A stretch of 64,000 nucleotides of DNA, from contig CANFGT010000004.1 of the NCBI GenBank assembly GCA_947446815.1, forward strand, positions 102,415-166,414, written 5' to 3'. This DNA is from Acidimicrobiaceae bacterium (lineage in GTDB: Bacteria; Actinomycetota; Acidimicrobiia; Acidimicrobiales; Ilumatobacteraceae). Shown piece after piece: positions 43,530 through 53,402 of this stretch. The notes beneath the pieces were generated by a model, which saw only the letters and a program-made list of their open reading frames with translations, did no database searches and had not been told where the DNA came from. The translations under genes and the position numbers were made by a program. How positions within the stretch are numbered: the stretch's first letter is position 1; each line of letters begins with the position of its first letter.

Positions 43530-45788
43530 TTAGAGCTTCTTCAGCGGTGCCCATGCCAACGCAAGGTGTTTTGTTCCGCGGTCACGGAAGCGCACAGCGA
43601 CCTCGGCCTTGTCGCCGGTGCCCTTGATTTCGATGACAACACCTTCGCCAAATACTGCATGTTCCACGTCGTCACCCACTTTGAGATCAACGAGATGATC
43701 GGTGTTTCGCGGCTCCGATGGAGCACGCAATGCTCGCTCTGCGCGCTTGGCGCCATACGTGCGTCCGGACGGCTCTTCATCTCGGCGACGGTAGGACGGC
43801 AAGTCGCTATCCCAATTTGTTGAAGAGGAACGGCCATACACACGATCATGATCCGTACCGGAATCAACGTGACCCTGACGATCGAATAACTCTTCAGGAA
43901 TTTCCGCCAAGAAACGTGACGGAGGGTTATACGAGGACTGGCCGAACAACATGCGATGCCATGCATGCGAAACAAATAGTTTTTCGCGCGCACGTGTGAG
44001 ACCCACATATGCAAGACGACGCTCTTCTTCAAGCTCTGCTGGGTCGACTAATGCGCGACTGTGCGGGAAGATTCCTTCTTCACAGCCAACAAGGAATACA
44101 ACGGGATACTCAAGACCTTTTGCGGAGTGCAATGTCATCAAAACAATGTGGTTTTCATTGTCGAGGTCATCAGTGTCTGCCACCAACGCCACTTGTTCAA
44201 GGAACTCTTCTACCTGGGTGTACTCCGCAGCAGAACCAATCAGTTCCTCGAGGTTTTCTAAGCGACCAGCCGCTTCGACGGAATCTTCATTTTCAAGATC
44301 TGTCAGATAGCCACTGTTATCCATAGCAATTTTGATGAGCGCAGATGGACCTTCAGCAAGAGCAACATGCATCATGTCGACCAAGGTGACAAACGATGCA
44401 ATGCCTTTGCTCGCAGAACCGCCAACGCCAGCCTCGCTTGCACGGCGCATGGATTCCATAAATGAAATACCTTCCGCTGCAGCGAAGGTATCGAGCTTGC
44501 CGATACTGGTATCGCCAATGCCGCGCTTCGGAACATTGAGAACTCGCTTGATGCTGATCTCATCGAGCGGGTTTGCACCGGCTTTGAGGTACGCAATTGC
44601 ATCTTTGATTTCACGACGGTCGTAGAACTTGGTGCCACCAACAACCTTGTACGGAATGCTGTAGCGCATGAACGCTTCTTCCATTGCGCGGCTCTGCGCA
44701 TTGGTGCGATACATGATGGCAATTTCACCCCATGAGCGATTGTCTGTCTCGTGGATTTCTTTGGCAGTTTTTGCCACCCATGATGATTCGTCATACTCGT
44801 CTTCTGCAAAGTAACGAACAATGCGATCACCTTGGCCAGCCGATGTCCACAAATCTTTCGGACGTCGGCCAATGTTCTGCGAGATCACAGCATTAGCTGC
44901 AGAAAGAATTGTTTGAGTACTGCGATAGTTCTGAGCAAGAACCACCACTGTTGCTTCACCAAATGCACTCTCAAATGCATCGATATTGCGCAAGTCTGCT
45001 CCGCGGAATTTATAAATGCTCTGGTCGCTGTCGCCCACCACGCACACGTTCTTGTGGAGTTCGCCCAACAACAAGACAATGCGATTCTGCGCCTGGTTGG
45101 TGTCTTGGTATTCGTCAATGAGGATGTGTTTAAAGCGATCTTGATACATCCGAAGCACATTGGGATGATTCTCAAAAAGGCGCACCACGTTGACTAGCAA
45201 GTCATCGAAGTCCATTGCTCCGGCGCGCAGAAGGCGCGCCTGGTATTCGGTGTAGATCTCTGCATGGCGACGCATGATGATGTGCTCTGCACCGTCATGT
45301 GCGCGTGCAGTCGTTACAAGTTCGTTCTTCCACAAACTGATGCGCGACTGTGCCGCATTCGCTGGAAACTTCTTGATATCGAGACCCATGTCGCGAATCA
45401 CGTACCCAATGAGTCGCTTTGAATCTTGCGAGTCATAAATAGTGAACTGCTTTGGATAGCCGATGAGTTCTGCGTGTTGGCGCAAAATACGCACGCAGGT
45501 TTTGTGGAATGTGGTGACCCACATCGACTTGGCCACCGGGCCGACGAGATCAGAGACGCGGTGGCGCATTTCTTCTGCAGCCTTGTTGGTGAACGTGATG
45601 GCAAGAACCTCTTGCGGATGAATGCCCTTTGAGATGAGCCATGCAATACGTTGCGTGAGCACTCGGGTTTTGCCTGAGCCCGCGCCTGCGACCACAAGCA
45701 ATGGTCCACCTGGGTGATACACCGCCTCTTCTTGGTCGGGATTCAGCGGGACGCTGACCCCTTCGGAGGCGTGTTGAAACTCAGACAT
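43530..45788 (-). CDS. pcrA: UvrD/PcrA-type ATP-dependent DNA helicase
   Basis: 752 residues, superfamily 1A. The Q-motif LNPDQEEAV, Walker A VVAGAGSGKTRVLTQRIA (near residue 33), AITFTNKAAEEM (Ia), Walker B LIDEYQDTNQAQ, VVGDSDQSIYKFRGA (III), QNYRST (IV), VLMTLHSAKGLEYPVVFLVG (V) and YVGLTRAREKLF (VI) are all in order. It unwinds 3'-5' in repair and in removal of protein from DNA. The C-terminal Tudor-like tail (VGDDVEHAVFGEGVVIEIKG) contacts RNA polymerase in PcrA homologues. Confidence 0.95.
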   Translation of the reverse strand: MSEFQHASEGVSVPLNPDQEEAVYHPGGPLLVVAGAGSGKTRVLTQRIAWLISKGIHPQEVLAITFTNKAAEEMRHRVSDLVGPVAKSMWVTTFHKTCVRILRQHAELIGYPKQFTIYDSQDSKRLIGYVIRDMGLDIKKFPANAAQSRISLWKNELVTTARAHDGAEHIIMRRHAEIYTEYQARLLRAGAMDFDDLLVNVVRLFENHPNVLRMYQDRFKHILIDEYQDTNQAQNRIVLLLGELHKNVCVVGDSDQSIYKFRGADLRNIDAFESAFGEATVVVLAQNYRSTQTILSAANAVISQNIGRRPKDLWTSAGQGDRIVRYFAEDEYDESSWVAKTAKEIHETDNRSWGEIAIMYRTNAQSRAMEEAFMRYSIPYKVVGGTKFYDRREIKDAIAYLKAGANPLDEISIKRVLNVPKRGIGDTSIGKLDTFAAAEGISFMESMRRASEAGVGGSASKGIASFVTLVDMMHVALAEGPSALIKIAMDNSGYLTDLENEDSVEAAGRLENLEELIGSAAEYTQVEEFLEQVALVADTDDLDNENHIVLMTLHSAKGLEYPVVFLVGCEEGIFPHSRALVDPAELEEERRLAYVGLTRAREKLFVSHAWHRMLFGQSSYNPPSRFLAEIPEELFDRQGHVDSGTDHDRVYGRSSSTNWDSDLPSYRRRDEEPSGRTYGAKRAERALRAPSEPRNTDHLVDLKVGDDVEHAVFGEGVVIEIKGTGDKAEVAVRFRDRGTKHLALAWAPLKKL

Positions 45789-45839
45789 GGCTCCGCCAGT
45801 GTAGGTGCGGGTTGTGTCTCGGGCTGAAACGCCCTGTAA

Positions 45840-47084
45840 CTATGCGCGAACGTTGATGCGGAATGGCAAGTTGCGAGGACCGCGAACTTGACCTGTGCTC
45901 CAGGTGACTTGCTCAGACGTCTCCAACTCGAAGTCGGGGAAACGCTTGAGGAAGACCTCGATAGCAACGTTCATTTCTAAACGAGCAAGGTTCGAACCGA
46001 TGCAACGGTGGATACCGAGACCGAAAGCCGCATGGCGGTTTTCTTCGCGCTCAATATCAACAATTGCTGGATCAGCAAACTGATTCTCATCGCGGTTAGC
46101 CGCAGGGAAAGGAAGAAGAACGCGGTCTTCTTTCTTCATCTGTACGCCATGGAACTCCATGTCGTCGGTGACCATACGAGCCATCGTGACAGGTGCATAT
46201 GCGCGAAGGAATTCTTCCACTGCCATCGAAATCTTTTCTGGGTTCTCAACGAGACGACGACGGTCGATCGGGTTAGAGGCAAGGTGCCACAACGATGAAC
46301 CAATACCGCTCCAGGTGGTGTCGATACCAGCGATGATGAGCAACAAGATGGTGCCGAACACGTGACGTGGGGACAACTTCTCGCCGAAGATCTCTGAGTT
46401 GATCAAGTAGCTGGTCAAGTTGTCTTGAGGATTCGCGATATGCGCTTCGATGTGCTTTGTGAGGTACTCATCCATAGCCATGAACTGTGCCATACGCTCT
46501 TCGCTGCGCTCTGCGCCGATACCGCCGAGAACCATGTCTACCCATCCGCGGAATTGATCAGCATCAGACAGTGGCAAGCCCACCATCTGTGCCACAACAA
46601 GAACAGGAATGTGCTGCGTGTACTGCACAGCTGCGTCGATGACGTCGGTATCACCCATGTCGTCGATGAGCTTGTTGCAAATCTCTTCGACTTCCTTGCG
46701 CCATGGATCAATCACCTTTGGTGAGAAAGCTGGCAAAAGAAGACGACGTGCGTCTGCATGGAATGGGGGGTCAGAAGAAATCGGTGGCACTGGTCCGATT
46801 GGAGCGCCGAGTGCTTCTGGATCTTCCAAAAGTGCTTCGCTTGGCTTCAATTGTTGAACAACAGGAGTGAGGCTGGAGAAACGTGATGGGTCGTATGCGA
46901 TCTCTTTCACCAAGTCGTGGGTAAGAGGCAACCACACGCCGCCATAACGCTCTGTGTGAGCGATGGGGCAACCTGCAGCCTTGAGGTCATCCCAAATCTG
47001 GTGAATGTTGTTGTTGTACTCCGGTGCGCCGTGGTCGAAGTCGGTCGCCCAATCGGTGACGGGGCCATAAACGGTGTCAGTCAT
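45840..47084 (-). CDS. Cytochrome P450
   Basis: 414 residues. The I-helix oxygen groove reads LIIAGIDTTWSGIG (AGxDT), the K-helix ExxR is EEFLRAYAPV, and the haem-Cys loop is FGLGIHRCIGSNLARLE. It uses O2 and two electrons to hydroxylate a hydrophobic substrate in the cytosol. A ferredoxin gene ends four bases before its ATG, giving its likely redox partner. I do not assign a CYP family. The start at 47084 (MTDTVYGP) is preferred over a longer frame. Confidence 0.93.
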   Translation of the reverse strand: MTDTVYGPVTDWATDFDHGAPEYNNNIHQIWDDLKAAGCPIAHTERYGGVWLPLTHDLVKEIAYDPSRFSSLTPVVQQLKPSEALLEDPEALGAPIGPVPPISSDPPFHADARRLLLPAFSPKVIDPWRKEVEEICNKLIDDMGDTDVIDAAVQYTQHIPVLVVAQMVGLPLSDADQFRGWVDMVLGGIGAERSEERMAQFMAMDEYLTKHIEAHIANPQDNLTSYLINSEIFGEKLSPRHVFGTILLLIIAGIDTTWSGIGSSLWHLASNPIDRRRLVENPEKISMAVEEFLRAYAPVTMARMVTDDMEFHGVQMKKEDRVLLPFPAANRDENQFADPAIVDIEREENRHAAFGLGIHRCIGSNLARLEMNVAIEVFLKRFPDFELETSEQVTWSTGQVRGPRNLPFRINVRA

Positions 47085-47088
47085 TTTC

Positions 47089-47283
47089 TTAATCCTCGAT
47101 TGTGATTGCGAATTCAGGGCAATTGGCGACGGCAAGGCGAGCCTTGTCTTCAAGCCCTGCAGGAACAACTCCGTCGTTCAATTCAAACGCGTTGCCGAGA
47201 TCGTCAACGTCGAACAATTCGGGGGCCAACGCATAGCAGCGGTTGTGGCCCTGGCACTTGGATGAATCTACGTGTACTCGCAT
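47089..47283 (-). CDS. P450-partner ferredoxin with CxxHxxC cluster motif
   Basis: 64 residues. Cluster ligands are C10 and C16 with His13 in the second ligand position (CQGHNRC), and C55 before Pro (VANCPEF). This CxxHx2C ... CP pattern is typical of the 3Fe-4S (or His-variant) ferredoxins that feed actinobacterial P450s. It precedes the P450 gene by four bases and is divergent from yaaA, whose start is 37 bases away. Confidence 0.92.
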   Translation of the reverse strand: MRVHVDSSKCQGHNRCYALAPELFDVDDLGNAFELNDGVVPAGLEDKARLAVANCPEFAITIED

Positions 47284-47319
47284 ACGCCTAGCGTAGGACG
47301 GAGGAGAGGAAAATTCACC

Positions 47320-48048
47320 ATGGGAGCCAATCCTTTTTTTATCTTGCTTCCCCCGTCAGAGGGCAAGGCCACTGGCGGCGAGAAAAAGTTGAAATATGCA
47401 AGTAATTCAGGTGTGTTTGGCTCTGCCCTCGGTGAGTTCCGTTCTGAAGTTGCCGATGTTCTCGCGCACCTAAAAGGTGGAGACGGAAAACTGCTGGGCG
47501 TGAAAGGTGATCTTCTGACGCGAGCCCAGCAAGCAAACGCATCACTTGTTGGTGCTCCCACTCTTCCTGCATGGCAGCGCTACACCGGCGTGGTCTGGGA
47601 TCACCTTGACCTTGTGTCGTTTTCCGGGCCGATTCGTGTTGCTGCGACGAAGCGCATCGTCGTGCCATCGGGATTCGCTGGGCTCGTTCGGGCCGATGAT
47701 CCACTCCCCGACTACCGACTCAAGATGGGCGCGCGTTTGGCGCCCATCGGCTTGATGTCCACATGGTGGCGCGATGACCTCACGGTCGCACTTCTTGGGC
47801 ACACAAAGAAGTCCCCCGTTATCGACTTACTTCCGCAAGAACACCGTTCTGCATTTGATTGGTCTCTCGTCACCACACACGTGCGCGTTGACTTGGTGTC
47901 TCGTACTGGTGGAGTCGTTGGTGGTCACAATGCAAAAGCAGCAAAGGGGCTTCTTGCCAAGCATCTGCTTTTGTCAAAGGAGTCAGATATTCAGCGTATG
48001 GTTGCATCGTTCACGCATCCTGAATACACAGCAAAGGTCAGCGCATGA
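47320..48048 (+). CDS. yaaA: YaaA/DUF328 peroxide-stress protein
   Basis: 242 residues with the family start FILLPPSEGKATGG and late RVDLVSRTGGVVGGHNAKAAKGLLAKHLL. In E. coli YaaA lowers free iron during peroxide stress and binds DNA. The ATG at 47320 has GAGAGG upstream. It overlaps the following dehydrogenase gene by ATGA. Placement beside a P450-ferredoxin pair is compatible with an oxidative-stress context, but that is inference. Confidence 0.88.
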   Translation: MGANPFFILLPPSEGKATGGEKKLKYASNSGVFGSALGEFRSEVADVLAHLKGGDGKLLGVKGDLLTRAQQANASLVGAPTLPAWQRYTGVVWDHLDLVSFSGPIRVAATKRIVVPSGFAGLVRADDPLPDYRLKMGARLAPIGLMSTWWRDDLTVALLGHTKKSPVIDLLPQEHRSAFDWSLVTTHVRVDLVSRTGGVVGGHNAKAAKGLLAKHLLLSKESDIQRMVASFTHPEYTAKVSA

Positions 48049-48821
48049 CATCAAAAGATTTGTTCTCGCTCGCGGGTCGCACCGCAATCATCACCGGCGG
48101 AAGTCGGGGACTCGGTCGCGAAATGGCACTGGCGTTTGCTGCCCACGGCGCCAATGTGGTGATTGCAAGCCGTAAGAAAGAAAACTGTGAAGTTGTGGCC
48201 GAAGAAGTGCGCGCTCTCGGCGTGCGTGCACTCGCAGTTGGGTACCACGCAGCATCTTGGGACGATGCAGGTCGTTTAGCCGATGAAGCCATCGCTGAAT
48301 TCGGTCGCGTCGATATTCTCGTCAACAACGCTGGAATGTCCCCGTTGTATTCATCGCTCGTCGACGTCACCGAAGATCTCTACGACAAAGTTCTTGGCGT
48401 CAACCTCAAAGGTCCGTTCCGATTGTCCACCTTGTTGGGTACTCACATGACTACACCCGATGCAGATGGCGTGATTCATGGTGGAGCCATCATCAATGTG
48501 TCCTCCACTTCAAGTCAGCGTCCTTCGCCCAATGAAGTGATCTACGGCGCGGCAAAAGCAGCTATCAACACATTGACAATTGGATTAGCTCGCACCTATG
48601 GCCCGCACGTACGAGTGAACTGCATTGTGCCTGGGCCTTTCCTCACCGACATCTCCAAGGCGTGGGATATGGAACAGTTCAATGCGCGAGCAAAGACTGC
48701 ATATGCAATGCAACGAGGCGGACAGCCGCACGAAATTGTTGGCGCTGCTTTGTATTTGGCAAGCGATGCCAGCAGCTACACCACTGGCATGCTGCTCAAT
48801 GTTGACGGTGGTCCGCGCTAA
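48045..48821 (+). CDS. Short-chain dehydrogenase/reductase
   Basis: 258 residues, classical SDR: cofactor loop TGGSRGLGREMA (near residue 18), NNAG (VDILVNNAGMS), catalytic Ser in INVSSTSS, Tyr-Lys in VIYGAAKAA, and the C-terminal YTTGMLLNVDGG end. The Arg after the loop (ASRKK) suggests NADP(H). It reduces or oxidises a keto or alcohol group; no specific substrate is evident. It is translationally coupled to yaaA and converges with the hydrolase gene. Confidence 0.9.
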   Translation: MTSKDLFSLAGRTAIITGGSRGLGREMALAFAAHGANVVIASRKKENCEVVAEEVRALGVRALAVGYHAASWDDAGRLADEAIAEFGRVDILVNNAGMSPLYSSLVDVTEDLYDKVLGVNLKGPFRLSTLLGTHMTTPDADGVIHGGAIINVSSTSSQRPSPNEVIYGAAKAAINTLTIGLARTYGPHVRVNCIVPGPFLTDISKAWDMEQFNARAKTAYAMQRGGQPHEIVGAALYLASDASSYTTGMLLNVDGGPR

Positions 48822-48827
48822 GCGCGA

Positions 48828-49562
48828 CTACTTCAACTTCTCACTAAAGAAGTCAAGGACACGTTGAACACTTGCTTCGTCTCGTTGCTCTGTTAACACA
48901 CTGTGATCTTTCGGAGATCGTGACGGCAACTCGATTGCGATGAATGCATCACCAATCAATTCGCGTAAAGAATTGAAGCGATCACCGACCAACTTGTCTT
49001 GATCAAAACGCAGACCCAGTACTTGACATCCATCTGCAGCACGTTGCGCAATCACGAGTGCATCATCAGGAGACAAATTGAGATCTGCACCGCGACCCTT
49101 GCCAACGTTGAACGGCAGTGATGGTTGCGATAACACCGGAGCAATCATGATGTCGTCCACCATCATCCCCAGAGCAAAACCACCGGAGAAACACATTCCC
49201 ACTGCACCAACGCCTTTGCCGCCCACTTCGGCATGCAACGATTTCGCGAGCGCACGCAGCCACGAAATGATCGGCGATGTCTTCTGCAACGCCATATTGG
49301 TGAACTCTTTGGAGATACACACTTTCAACATGGATGAAGCAACGTATTTCCCCGACACTTCACGACCAGCAGTGCCCACCAAGTTCGGCATCACCACAGT
49401 GAAGCCTGCATTGACAACATCATTTGCAAATCGCTCAACGGCCGGCGTAATGCCAGGAATCTCGTGCACCACGATGACAACCGGGCCACTTCCTTTTCGA
49501 TATGTATCGCGAGTCAAAGTTGCTGCCGTAAAGGAACCCTTCACCCATCCATCAAGTGCCAT
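48828..49562 (-). CDS. Dienelactone hydrolase-family protein
   Basis: 244 residues, alpha/beta hydrolase. VVIVVHEIPGITPAVERFANDVV near residue 30 is typical of dienelactone hydrolases. The nucleophile elbow VGAVGMCFSGGFAL (near residue 125) has Cys as probable nucleophile. The His lies in the C-terminal KDHSVL segment. It is the second gene after the APH-like phosphotransferase, five bases apart. Substrates may be lactones or small esters from ring cleavage; unproven. Confidence 0.85.
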   Translation of the reverse strand: MALDGWVKGSFTAATLTRDTYRKGSGPVVIVVHEIPGITPAVERFANDVVNAGFTVVMPNLVGTAGREVSGKYVASSMLKVCISKEFTNMALQKTSPIISWLRALAKSLHAEVGGKGVGAVGMCFSGGFALGMMVDDIMIAPVLSQPSLPFNVGKGRGADLNLSPDDALVIAQRAADGCQVLGLRFDQDKLVGDRFNSLRELIGDAFIAIELPSRSPKDHSVLTEQRDEASVQRVLDFFSEKLK

Positions 49563-49567
49563 CGGTA

Positions 49568-50581
49568 CTACCCCTTAATTGCCGTGAGTGCGGACTCAGC
49601 GAGAGTCTCAACGGTGAGCTTCATCGGCTCTAGATCAATTTGCTGGTCACCCATCGCACCGTGGAGATACCGCGCATACACACCTTCACAAATCACTGCG
49701 AGACGGAAACTTGCAAATGCTTTGTAGTAACCAATGTTGGAGCAATCACGTCCGGTGCGTTGCGCGTACCGCTCAACGAGATGATCAAACGTAGGGAATC
49801 CTTCAATGCCCGATGGATCTGTTCCACGCATGTTCGGCATCCCTGGGTCCGTCCAGTAGATACCCACATATCCGAGGTCGGCAAGTGGGTCGCCCAATGT
49901 GCACAGTTCCCAGTCGAGCACTGCAGCGATACGGCCGTTCTCAACATCGGTGAGGCAGTTGCCGAAGCGATAATCGCCGTGTGCAATGGAAACACCTTGC
50001 TGTGCAGGGATGTTGTTGCCCAACAATGTTGCTACCTCATCGACAGCGGGAAGATCGCGAGTCTTTGAGTTCTGCCACTGCGTTGACCAACGCTTCACTT
50101 GACGCTCGACATAGCCATCGCGTTTTGCAAGATCTCCGAGTCCGACTGCATCAACATCAACTGCATGCAAATTGGCAAGAACGTCAATCAGATCTTCTGA
50201 AGCTTGCGTACGCAAGTGCACGGGAAGCAAGTTGCCCTTCTCGGGGCTATCAAGGACAATGCCTGGCACGAATGCCATGACGTAGAACGGTGCACCGTTT
50301 ACTTCAACATCTGTACATAAACCAATCGTGCGCGGAACAGGAACATTCGATTGACCGACCGCAGTGATCAAACGATGTTCACGTGCCATGTCGTGTGCGG
50401 TGGCAAGCACGTGACCCATCGGCGGACGGCGCAACACCATCTGCAATCCATTTGCATCAACAACACGGAAGGTGATGTTGCTACGACCGCCTGCAATCAG
50501 GTGATACGTATACGGGCCTTGCGCCCCTTCGATATTTGCGTTGAGCCATTGCTCTACACGCGCTTCGTCAATGCCCTGCAT
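49568..50581 (-). CDS. APH-type phosphotransferase, ACAD10/11 N-terminal-like
   Basis: 337 residues with a kinase-like fold. It has GGRSNITFRVVDANG as nucleotide loop, VLRRPPMGHVLATAHDMAREHRL, the catalytic HGDYRFGNCL and the Mg-binding AVLDWELCTLGDPLADLG. This set is found in bacterial proteins related to the kinase domain of ACAD10/ACAD11, which phosphorylate 4-hydroxyacyl-CoA in lipid breakdown. That fits the neighbouring hydrolase and dehydrogenase. The ATG at 50581 is favoured over a TTG 21 bases upstream. Confidence 0.87.
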   Translation of the reverse strand: MQGIDEARVEQWLNANIEGAQGPYTYHLIAGGRSNITFRVVDANGLQMVLRRPPMGHVLATAHDMAREHRLITAVGQSNVPVPRTIGLCTDVEVNGAPFYVMAFVPGIVLDSPEKGNLLPVHLRTQASEDLIDVLANLHAVDVDAVGLGDLAKRDGYVERQVKRWSTQWQNSKTRDLPAVDEVATLLGNNIPAQQGVSIAHGDYRFGNCLTDVENGRIAAVLDWELCTLGDPLADLGYVGIYWTDPGMPNMRGTDPSGIEGFPTFDHLVERYAQRTGRDCSNIGYYKAFASFRLAVICEGVYARYLHGAMGDQQIDLEPMKLTVETLAESALTAIKG

Positions 50582-50602
50582 AGGCAATGACCGTAGTGGC
50601 AA

Positions 50603-51703
50603 TTACCCCGGCCGAACGACGCCGGTGACGCGATTCCAACGAATTGCAGAGATCTTGACAACATCACCGTACTGCGGTGCATGCACCATGGTTCCGTTGC
50701 CTAAGTAAATACCAACGTGGTGAATCGGAGAACCTTGGAAGATGAGGTCTCCGGCCTTTGCCAATTGCTTTGGAATCTTCGAGCCCGAGTTGAACTGACG
50801 ACGCGAGTTACGGGGAAGCCCGACACCTGCTTTACCCCACGCCCATGTGGTGAGGCCTGAACAATCGAATGCACGACCAGGAGCACTTTGTCCGTATCGA
50901 TACGGCACACCCAGCTGGCTCAAAGCATTGCGAATGGCAGATTGTGCACGCGCAGATACTGATGGAATATTGCCGTATCGCTTCTGAATAGACGAGTACT
51001 TGCTCTTGTAACCCTTGGCTTGACGTTGAGCATCCGCAAGTGCAGCCGACTCACGGCGTTGACGTTCCTCGCGCAACAGGTCGACAAGGTCGCCTTGCAC
51101 TGTTGCTTGCAGTCGTTCGTATTTCGCAGCAAGCGACTCGGCGGCACCTTGACGCTTCTTCACATCCACTGCCACGGATTCAGCCTTCTTGCGCTTTTTC
51201 TCAAGAAGTGTCTTCTTCTTGCTCAATTCAGTTGCGGTGGCCTCGAGCGAGTCTGTTGTTAATGAACCTTGATTCATCGCAATCGATGTGAGTTGGCTGC
51301 GCTGTAATGCATCTTGCACGCCTCCAGCTGATGCGAGGAGATTTGTGAGCGTGGAATTACGGCCGCCGTGCATGAACTGCGTGACGGCCGAGTTGTACAA
51401 AGTGCCTCGCATCTCGGCCAACTTCGCCTCTGCCGCAGCAACATCAGCCTGTGCTCGTTTGATCTCCACTGAGAGGTCGGCCTGAGATTGCAGCGCCTCG
51501 GAGTAGTTCTCGCCCAACGCGTCCATCTGTTCGGTGAGCTTGTCCAGTTGGTCCGCGATGGCAGCAGCTTGGGCACGCTTCTGGTCAATGGAATCTGCCG
51601 AAGCCCTGCCAGGAAGTACCACCGGAGCCAGAAGAGATGTCGCCAGAATCATCGAAGACACTGCCGACCTCAGGGGTCTACGGGTTCGGCGAGTCGAAAA
51701 CAT
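50603..51703 (-). CDS. Secreted NlpC/P60 peptidoglycan hydrolase, RipA-like
   Basis: 366 residues. The signal peptide ends after about residue 36 (GRASA-DS). A long coiled coil (about 37-235, QLDKLTEQMDALGENYSEA on) precedes the NlpC/P60 domain. That domain has its catalytic Cys in FDCSGLTTWAWGKAG, first His in IHHVGIYLGNG and third residue in MVHAPQYG. It should cleave D-Glu-mDAP bonds in the wall, as RipA-type enzymes do in cell separation, with the coiled coil holding it inactive until partner contact. Confidence 0.92.
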   Translation of the reverse strand: MFSTRRTRRPLRSAVSSMILATSLLAPVVLPGRASADSIDQKRAQAAAIADQLDKLTEQMDALGENYSEALQSQADLSVEIKRAQADVAAAEAKLAEMRGTLYNSAVTQFMHGGRNSTLTNLLASAGGVQDALQRSQLTSIAMNQGSLTTDSLEATATELSKKKTLLEKKRKKAESVAVDVKKRQGAAESLAAKYERLQATVQGDLVDLLREERQRRESAALADAQRQAKGYKSKYSSIQKRYGNIPSVSARAQSAIRNALSQLGVPYRYGQSAPGRAFDCSGLTTWAWGKAGVGLPRNSRRQFNSGSKIPKQLAKAGDLIFQGSPIHHVGIYLGNGTMVHAPQYGDVVKISAIRWNRVTGVVRPG

Positions 51704-51757
51704 GACCCCATCAGGGTAGTTGCATCCCCCAAAACCCAGAGGTCGTTACCCGTCAAA

Positions 51758-51774
51758 CCCTTGTAAAACAAGGG
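51758..51774 (-). terminator. Possible weak terminator after guaA
   Basis: Seven-base arms CCCTTGT / ACAAGGG around AAA. On the minus strand only three T follow, so termination would be partial. It stands 28 bases past the guaA stop and ahead of the NlpC/P60 gene, about 55 bases upstream of its start. Confidence 0.4.
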
Positions 51775-51801
51775 AAATAAGTGTTCCGAGGGGTTAAAGA
51801 A

Positions 51802-53364
51802 CTATTCCCATTCAATGGTTCCGGGCGGTTTCGACGTCACGTCGTAGACCACGCGGTTGATGCCCGGCACCTCATTGATGATGCGGTTCGACATCTTCTC
51901 CAGAAGCTCGTATGGCAGACGCGCCCAGTCGGCCGTCATTGCATCGTCACTTGTGACAGCACGAATAATGATGGGGCGGCCATAGGTGCGCTCGTCGCCC
52001 ATGACACCCACGCTGCGGATATCAGCGAGCACCGCAAAGGATTGCCAAATCTCGCGTTCAAGTCCCGCAGCTTTCACCTCATGACGAACAATCTCGTCGG
52101 CGTGTTGCAGTGTTGCCACCTTGTCGGGGGTTACTTCACCAATGATGCGCACGCCAAGACCAGGTCCGGGGAATGGTTGACGCCACACGATGTCATCGGA
52201 CAAGCCAACTTCGATCCCGACTTTACGCACTTCGTCTTTGAACAACGCACGGAGGGGCTCACACAATTTCAGTTCCATATCGTCTGGCAAACCGCCGACA
52301 TTGTGATGGCTCTTAATGACTGCAGCAGTGCCATCCTGCCCGCCACTCTCCACGATGTCGGGATACAACGTTCCTTGCACCAAGAACTTTGCATCGGTGA
52401 TGCCGCCGGTGTGTTCTTCGAAGATGCGCACAAACAATTCGCCAATCGCTTTGCGCTTTGCTTCAGGCTCGGTGATGCCCTTTAACTTTTCGAAGAAACG
52501 TTCACCAGCATCAACGTGAATCAGTTCAATGCCCATACTGCGACGGAATGTTTCGACCACTTGTTCGCTTTCGCCGCGACGCATCAGACCAGTATCGACA
52601 TACACGCATGTGAGCTGCGAACCAATTGCACGATGCACTAACGCGGCAGCAACCGAAGAGTCAACGCCACCAGACAAACCACAAATGGCACGTTCTGAAC
52701 CAACAAGTTCACGAATCGCGGCAATTTGATCTTCAACGATGTTTGCCATTGTCCAGTCTTGGCGGCAACCGGCAACTTCTACGAGGAAACGCACGAGAAG
52801 GTCTTGACCGTGGGTGGAATGCACCACTTCTGGGTGATATTGCACACCGTAGATACGGCGTTCGTTGTTTTCGATGAGGGCGTTTGGCGCATCCGGGGTT
52901 GCGCCGGTTGTGACGAAACCTGCAGGAACATCACTGACGTAATCAAAGTGGCTCATCCATACGTCGAGCGATGCCGGGGCACTCGCAGGAAGCAAAACAG
53001 AATCTCCGTGACGAGTGAGTGTGGCACGACCATATTCACCGCGACCACCGCGAGCCACAACACCACCTAATTGCTGTGCAACAAGCTGACAGCCATAACA
53101 GATGCCCAAGATGGGGATACCCATGTCGTAGATGGCAGGGTCAAGGATGGGTGCGCCGTCAACATGAACACTCTTCGGGCCGCCAGAAAGGATGATGGCC
53201 TTTGGCGCCTTGGCACGCACTTCATCGGCAGTGATGCGGTGAGGAACAATCTCTGAGTAAACCTGTGCCTCACGCACGCGACGGGCGATGAGTTGGGCGT
53301 ACTGAGCACCAAAATCCACAACTAGAACGACATCGTGATGACCTGCGGTGTGACTTGCGCTCAT
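51802..53364 (-). CDS. guaA: GMP synthase (glutamine-hydrolysing)
   Basis: 520 residues. The class I amidotransferase has the catalytic Cys in [15 protein letters not shown] and the His/Glu in [12 protein letters not shown]. The ATP-pyrophosphatase loop is [13 protein letters not shown] (near residue 230), and the C-terminal dimerisation domain ends PPGTIEWE. It aminates XMP to GMP. It is divergent from the small exported-protein gene. Confidence 0.96.
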   Translation of the reverse strand: MSASHTAGHHDVVLVVDFGAQYAQLIARRVREAQVYSEIVPHRITADEVRAKAPKAIILSGGPKSVHVDGAPILDPAIYDMGIPILGICYGCQLVAQQLGGVVARGGRGEYGRATLTRHGDSVLLPASAPASLDVWMSHFDYVSDVPAGFVTTGATPDAPNALIENNERRIYGVQYHPEVVHSTHGQDLLVRFLVEVAGCRQDWTMANIVEDQIAAIRELVGSERAICGLSGGVDSSVAAALVHRAIGSQLTCVYVDTGLMRRGESEQVVETFRRSMGIELIHVDAGERFFEKLKGITEPEAKRKAIGELFVRIFEEHTGGITDAKFLVQGTLYPDIVESGGQDGTAAVIKSHHNVGGLPDDMELKLCEPLRALFKDEVRKVGIEVGLSDDIVWRQPFPGPGLGVRIIGEVTPDKVATLQHADEIVRHEVKAAGLEREIWQSFAVLADIRSVGVMGDERTYGRPIIIRAVTSDDAMTADWARLPYELLEKMSNRIINEVPGINRVVYDVTSKPPGTIEWE

Positions 53365-53402
53365 GATTTGTTTAACCCTAGTTGGCGTGTGACGATGTCC
53401 CT

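Noticed and set aside
43489..43554. Longer N-terminus for the flavodoxin-like protein
   Set aside because: The extension would overlap the pcrA 3' end and adds residues before the normal flavodoxin start.
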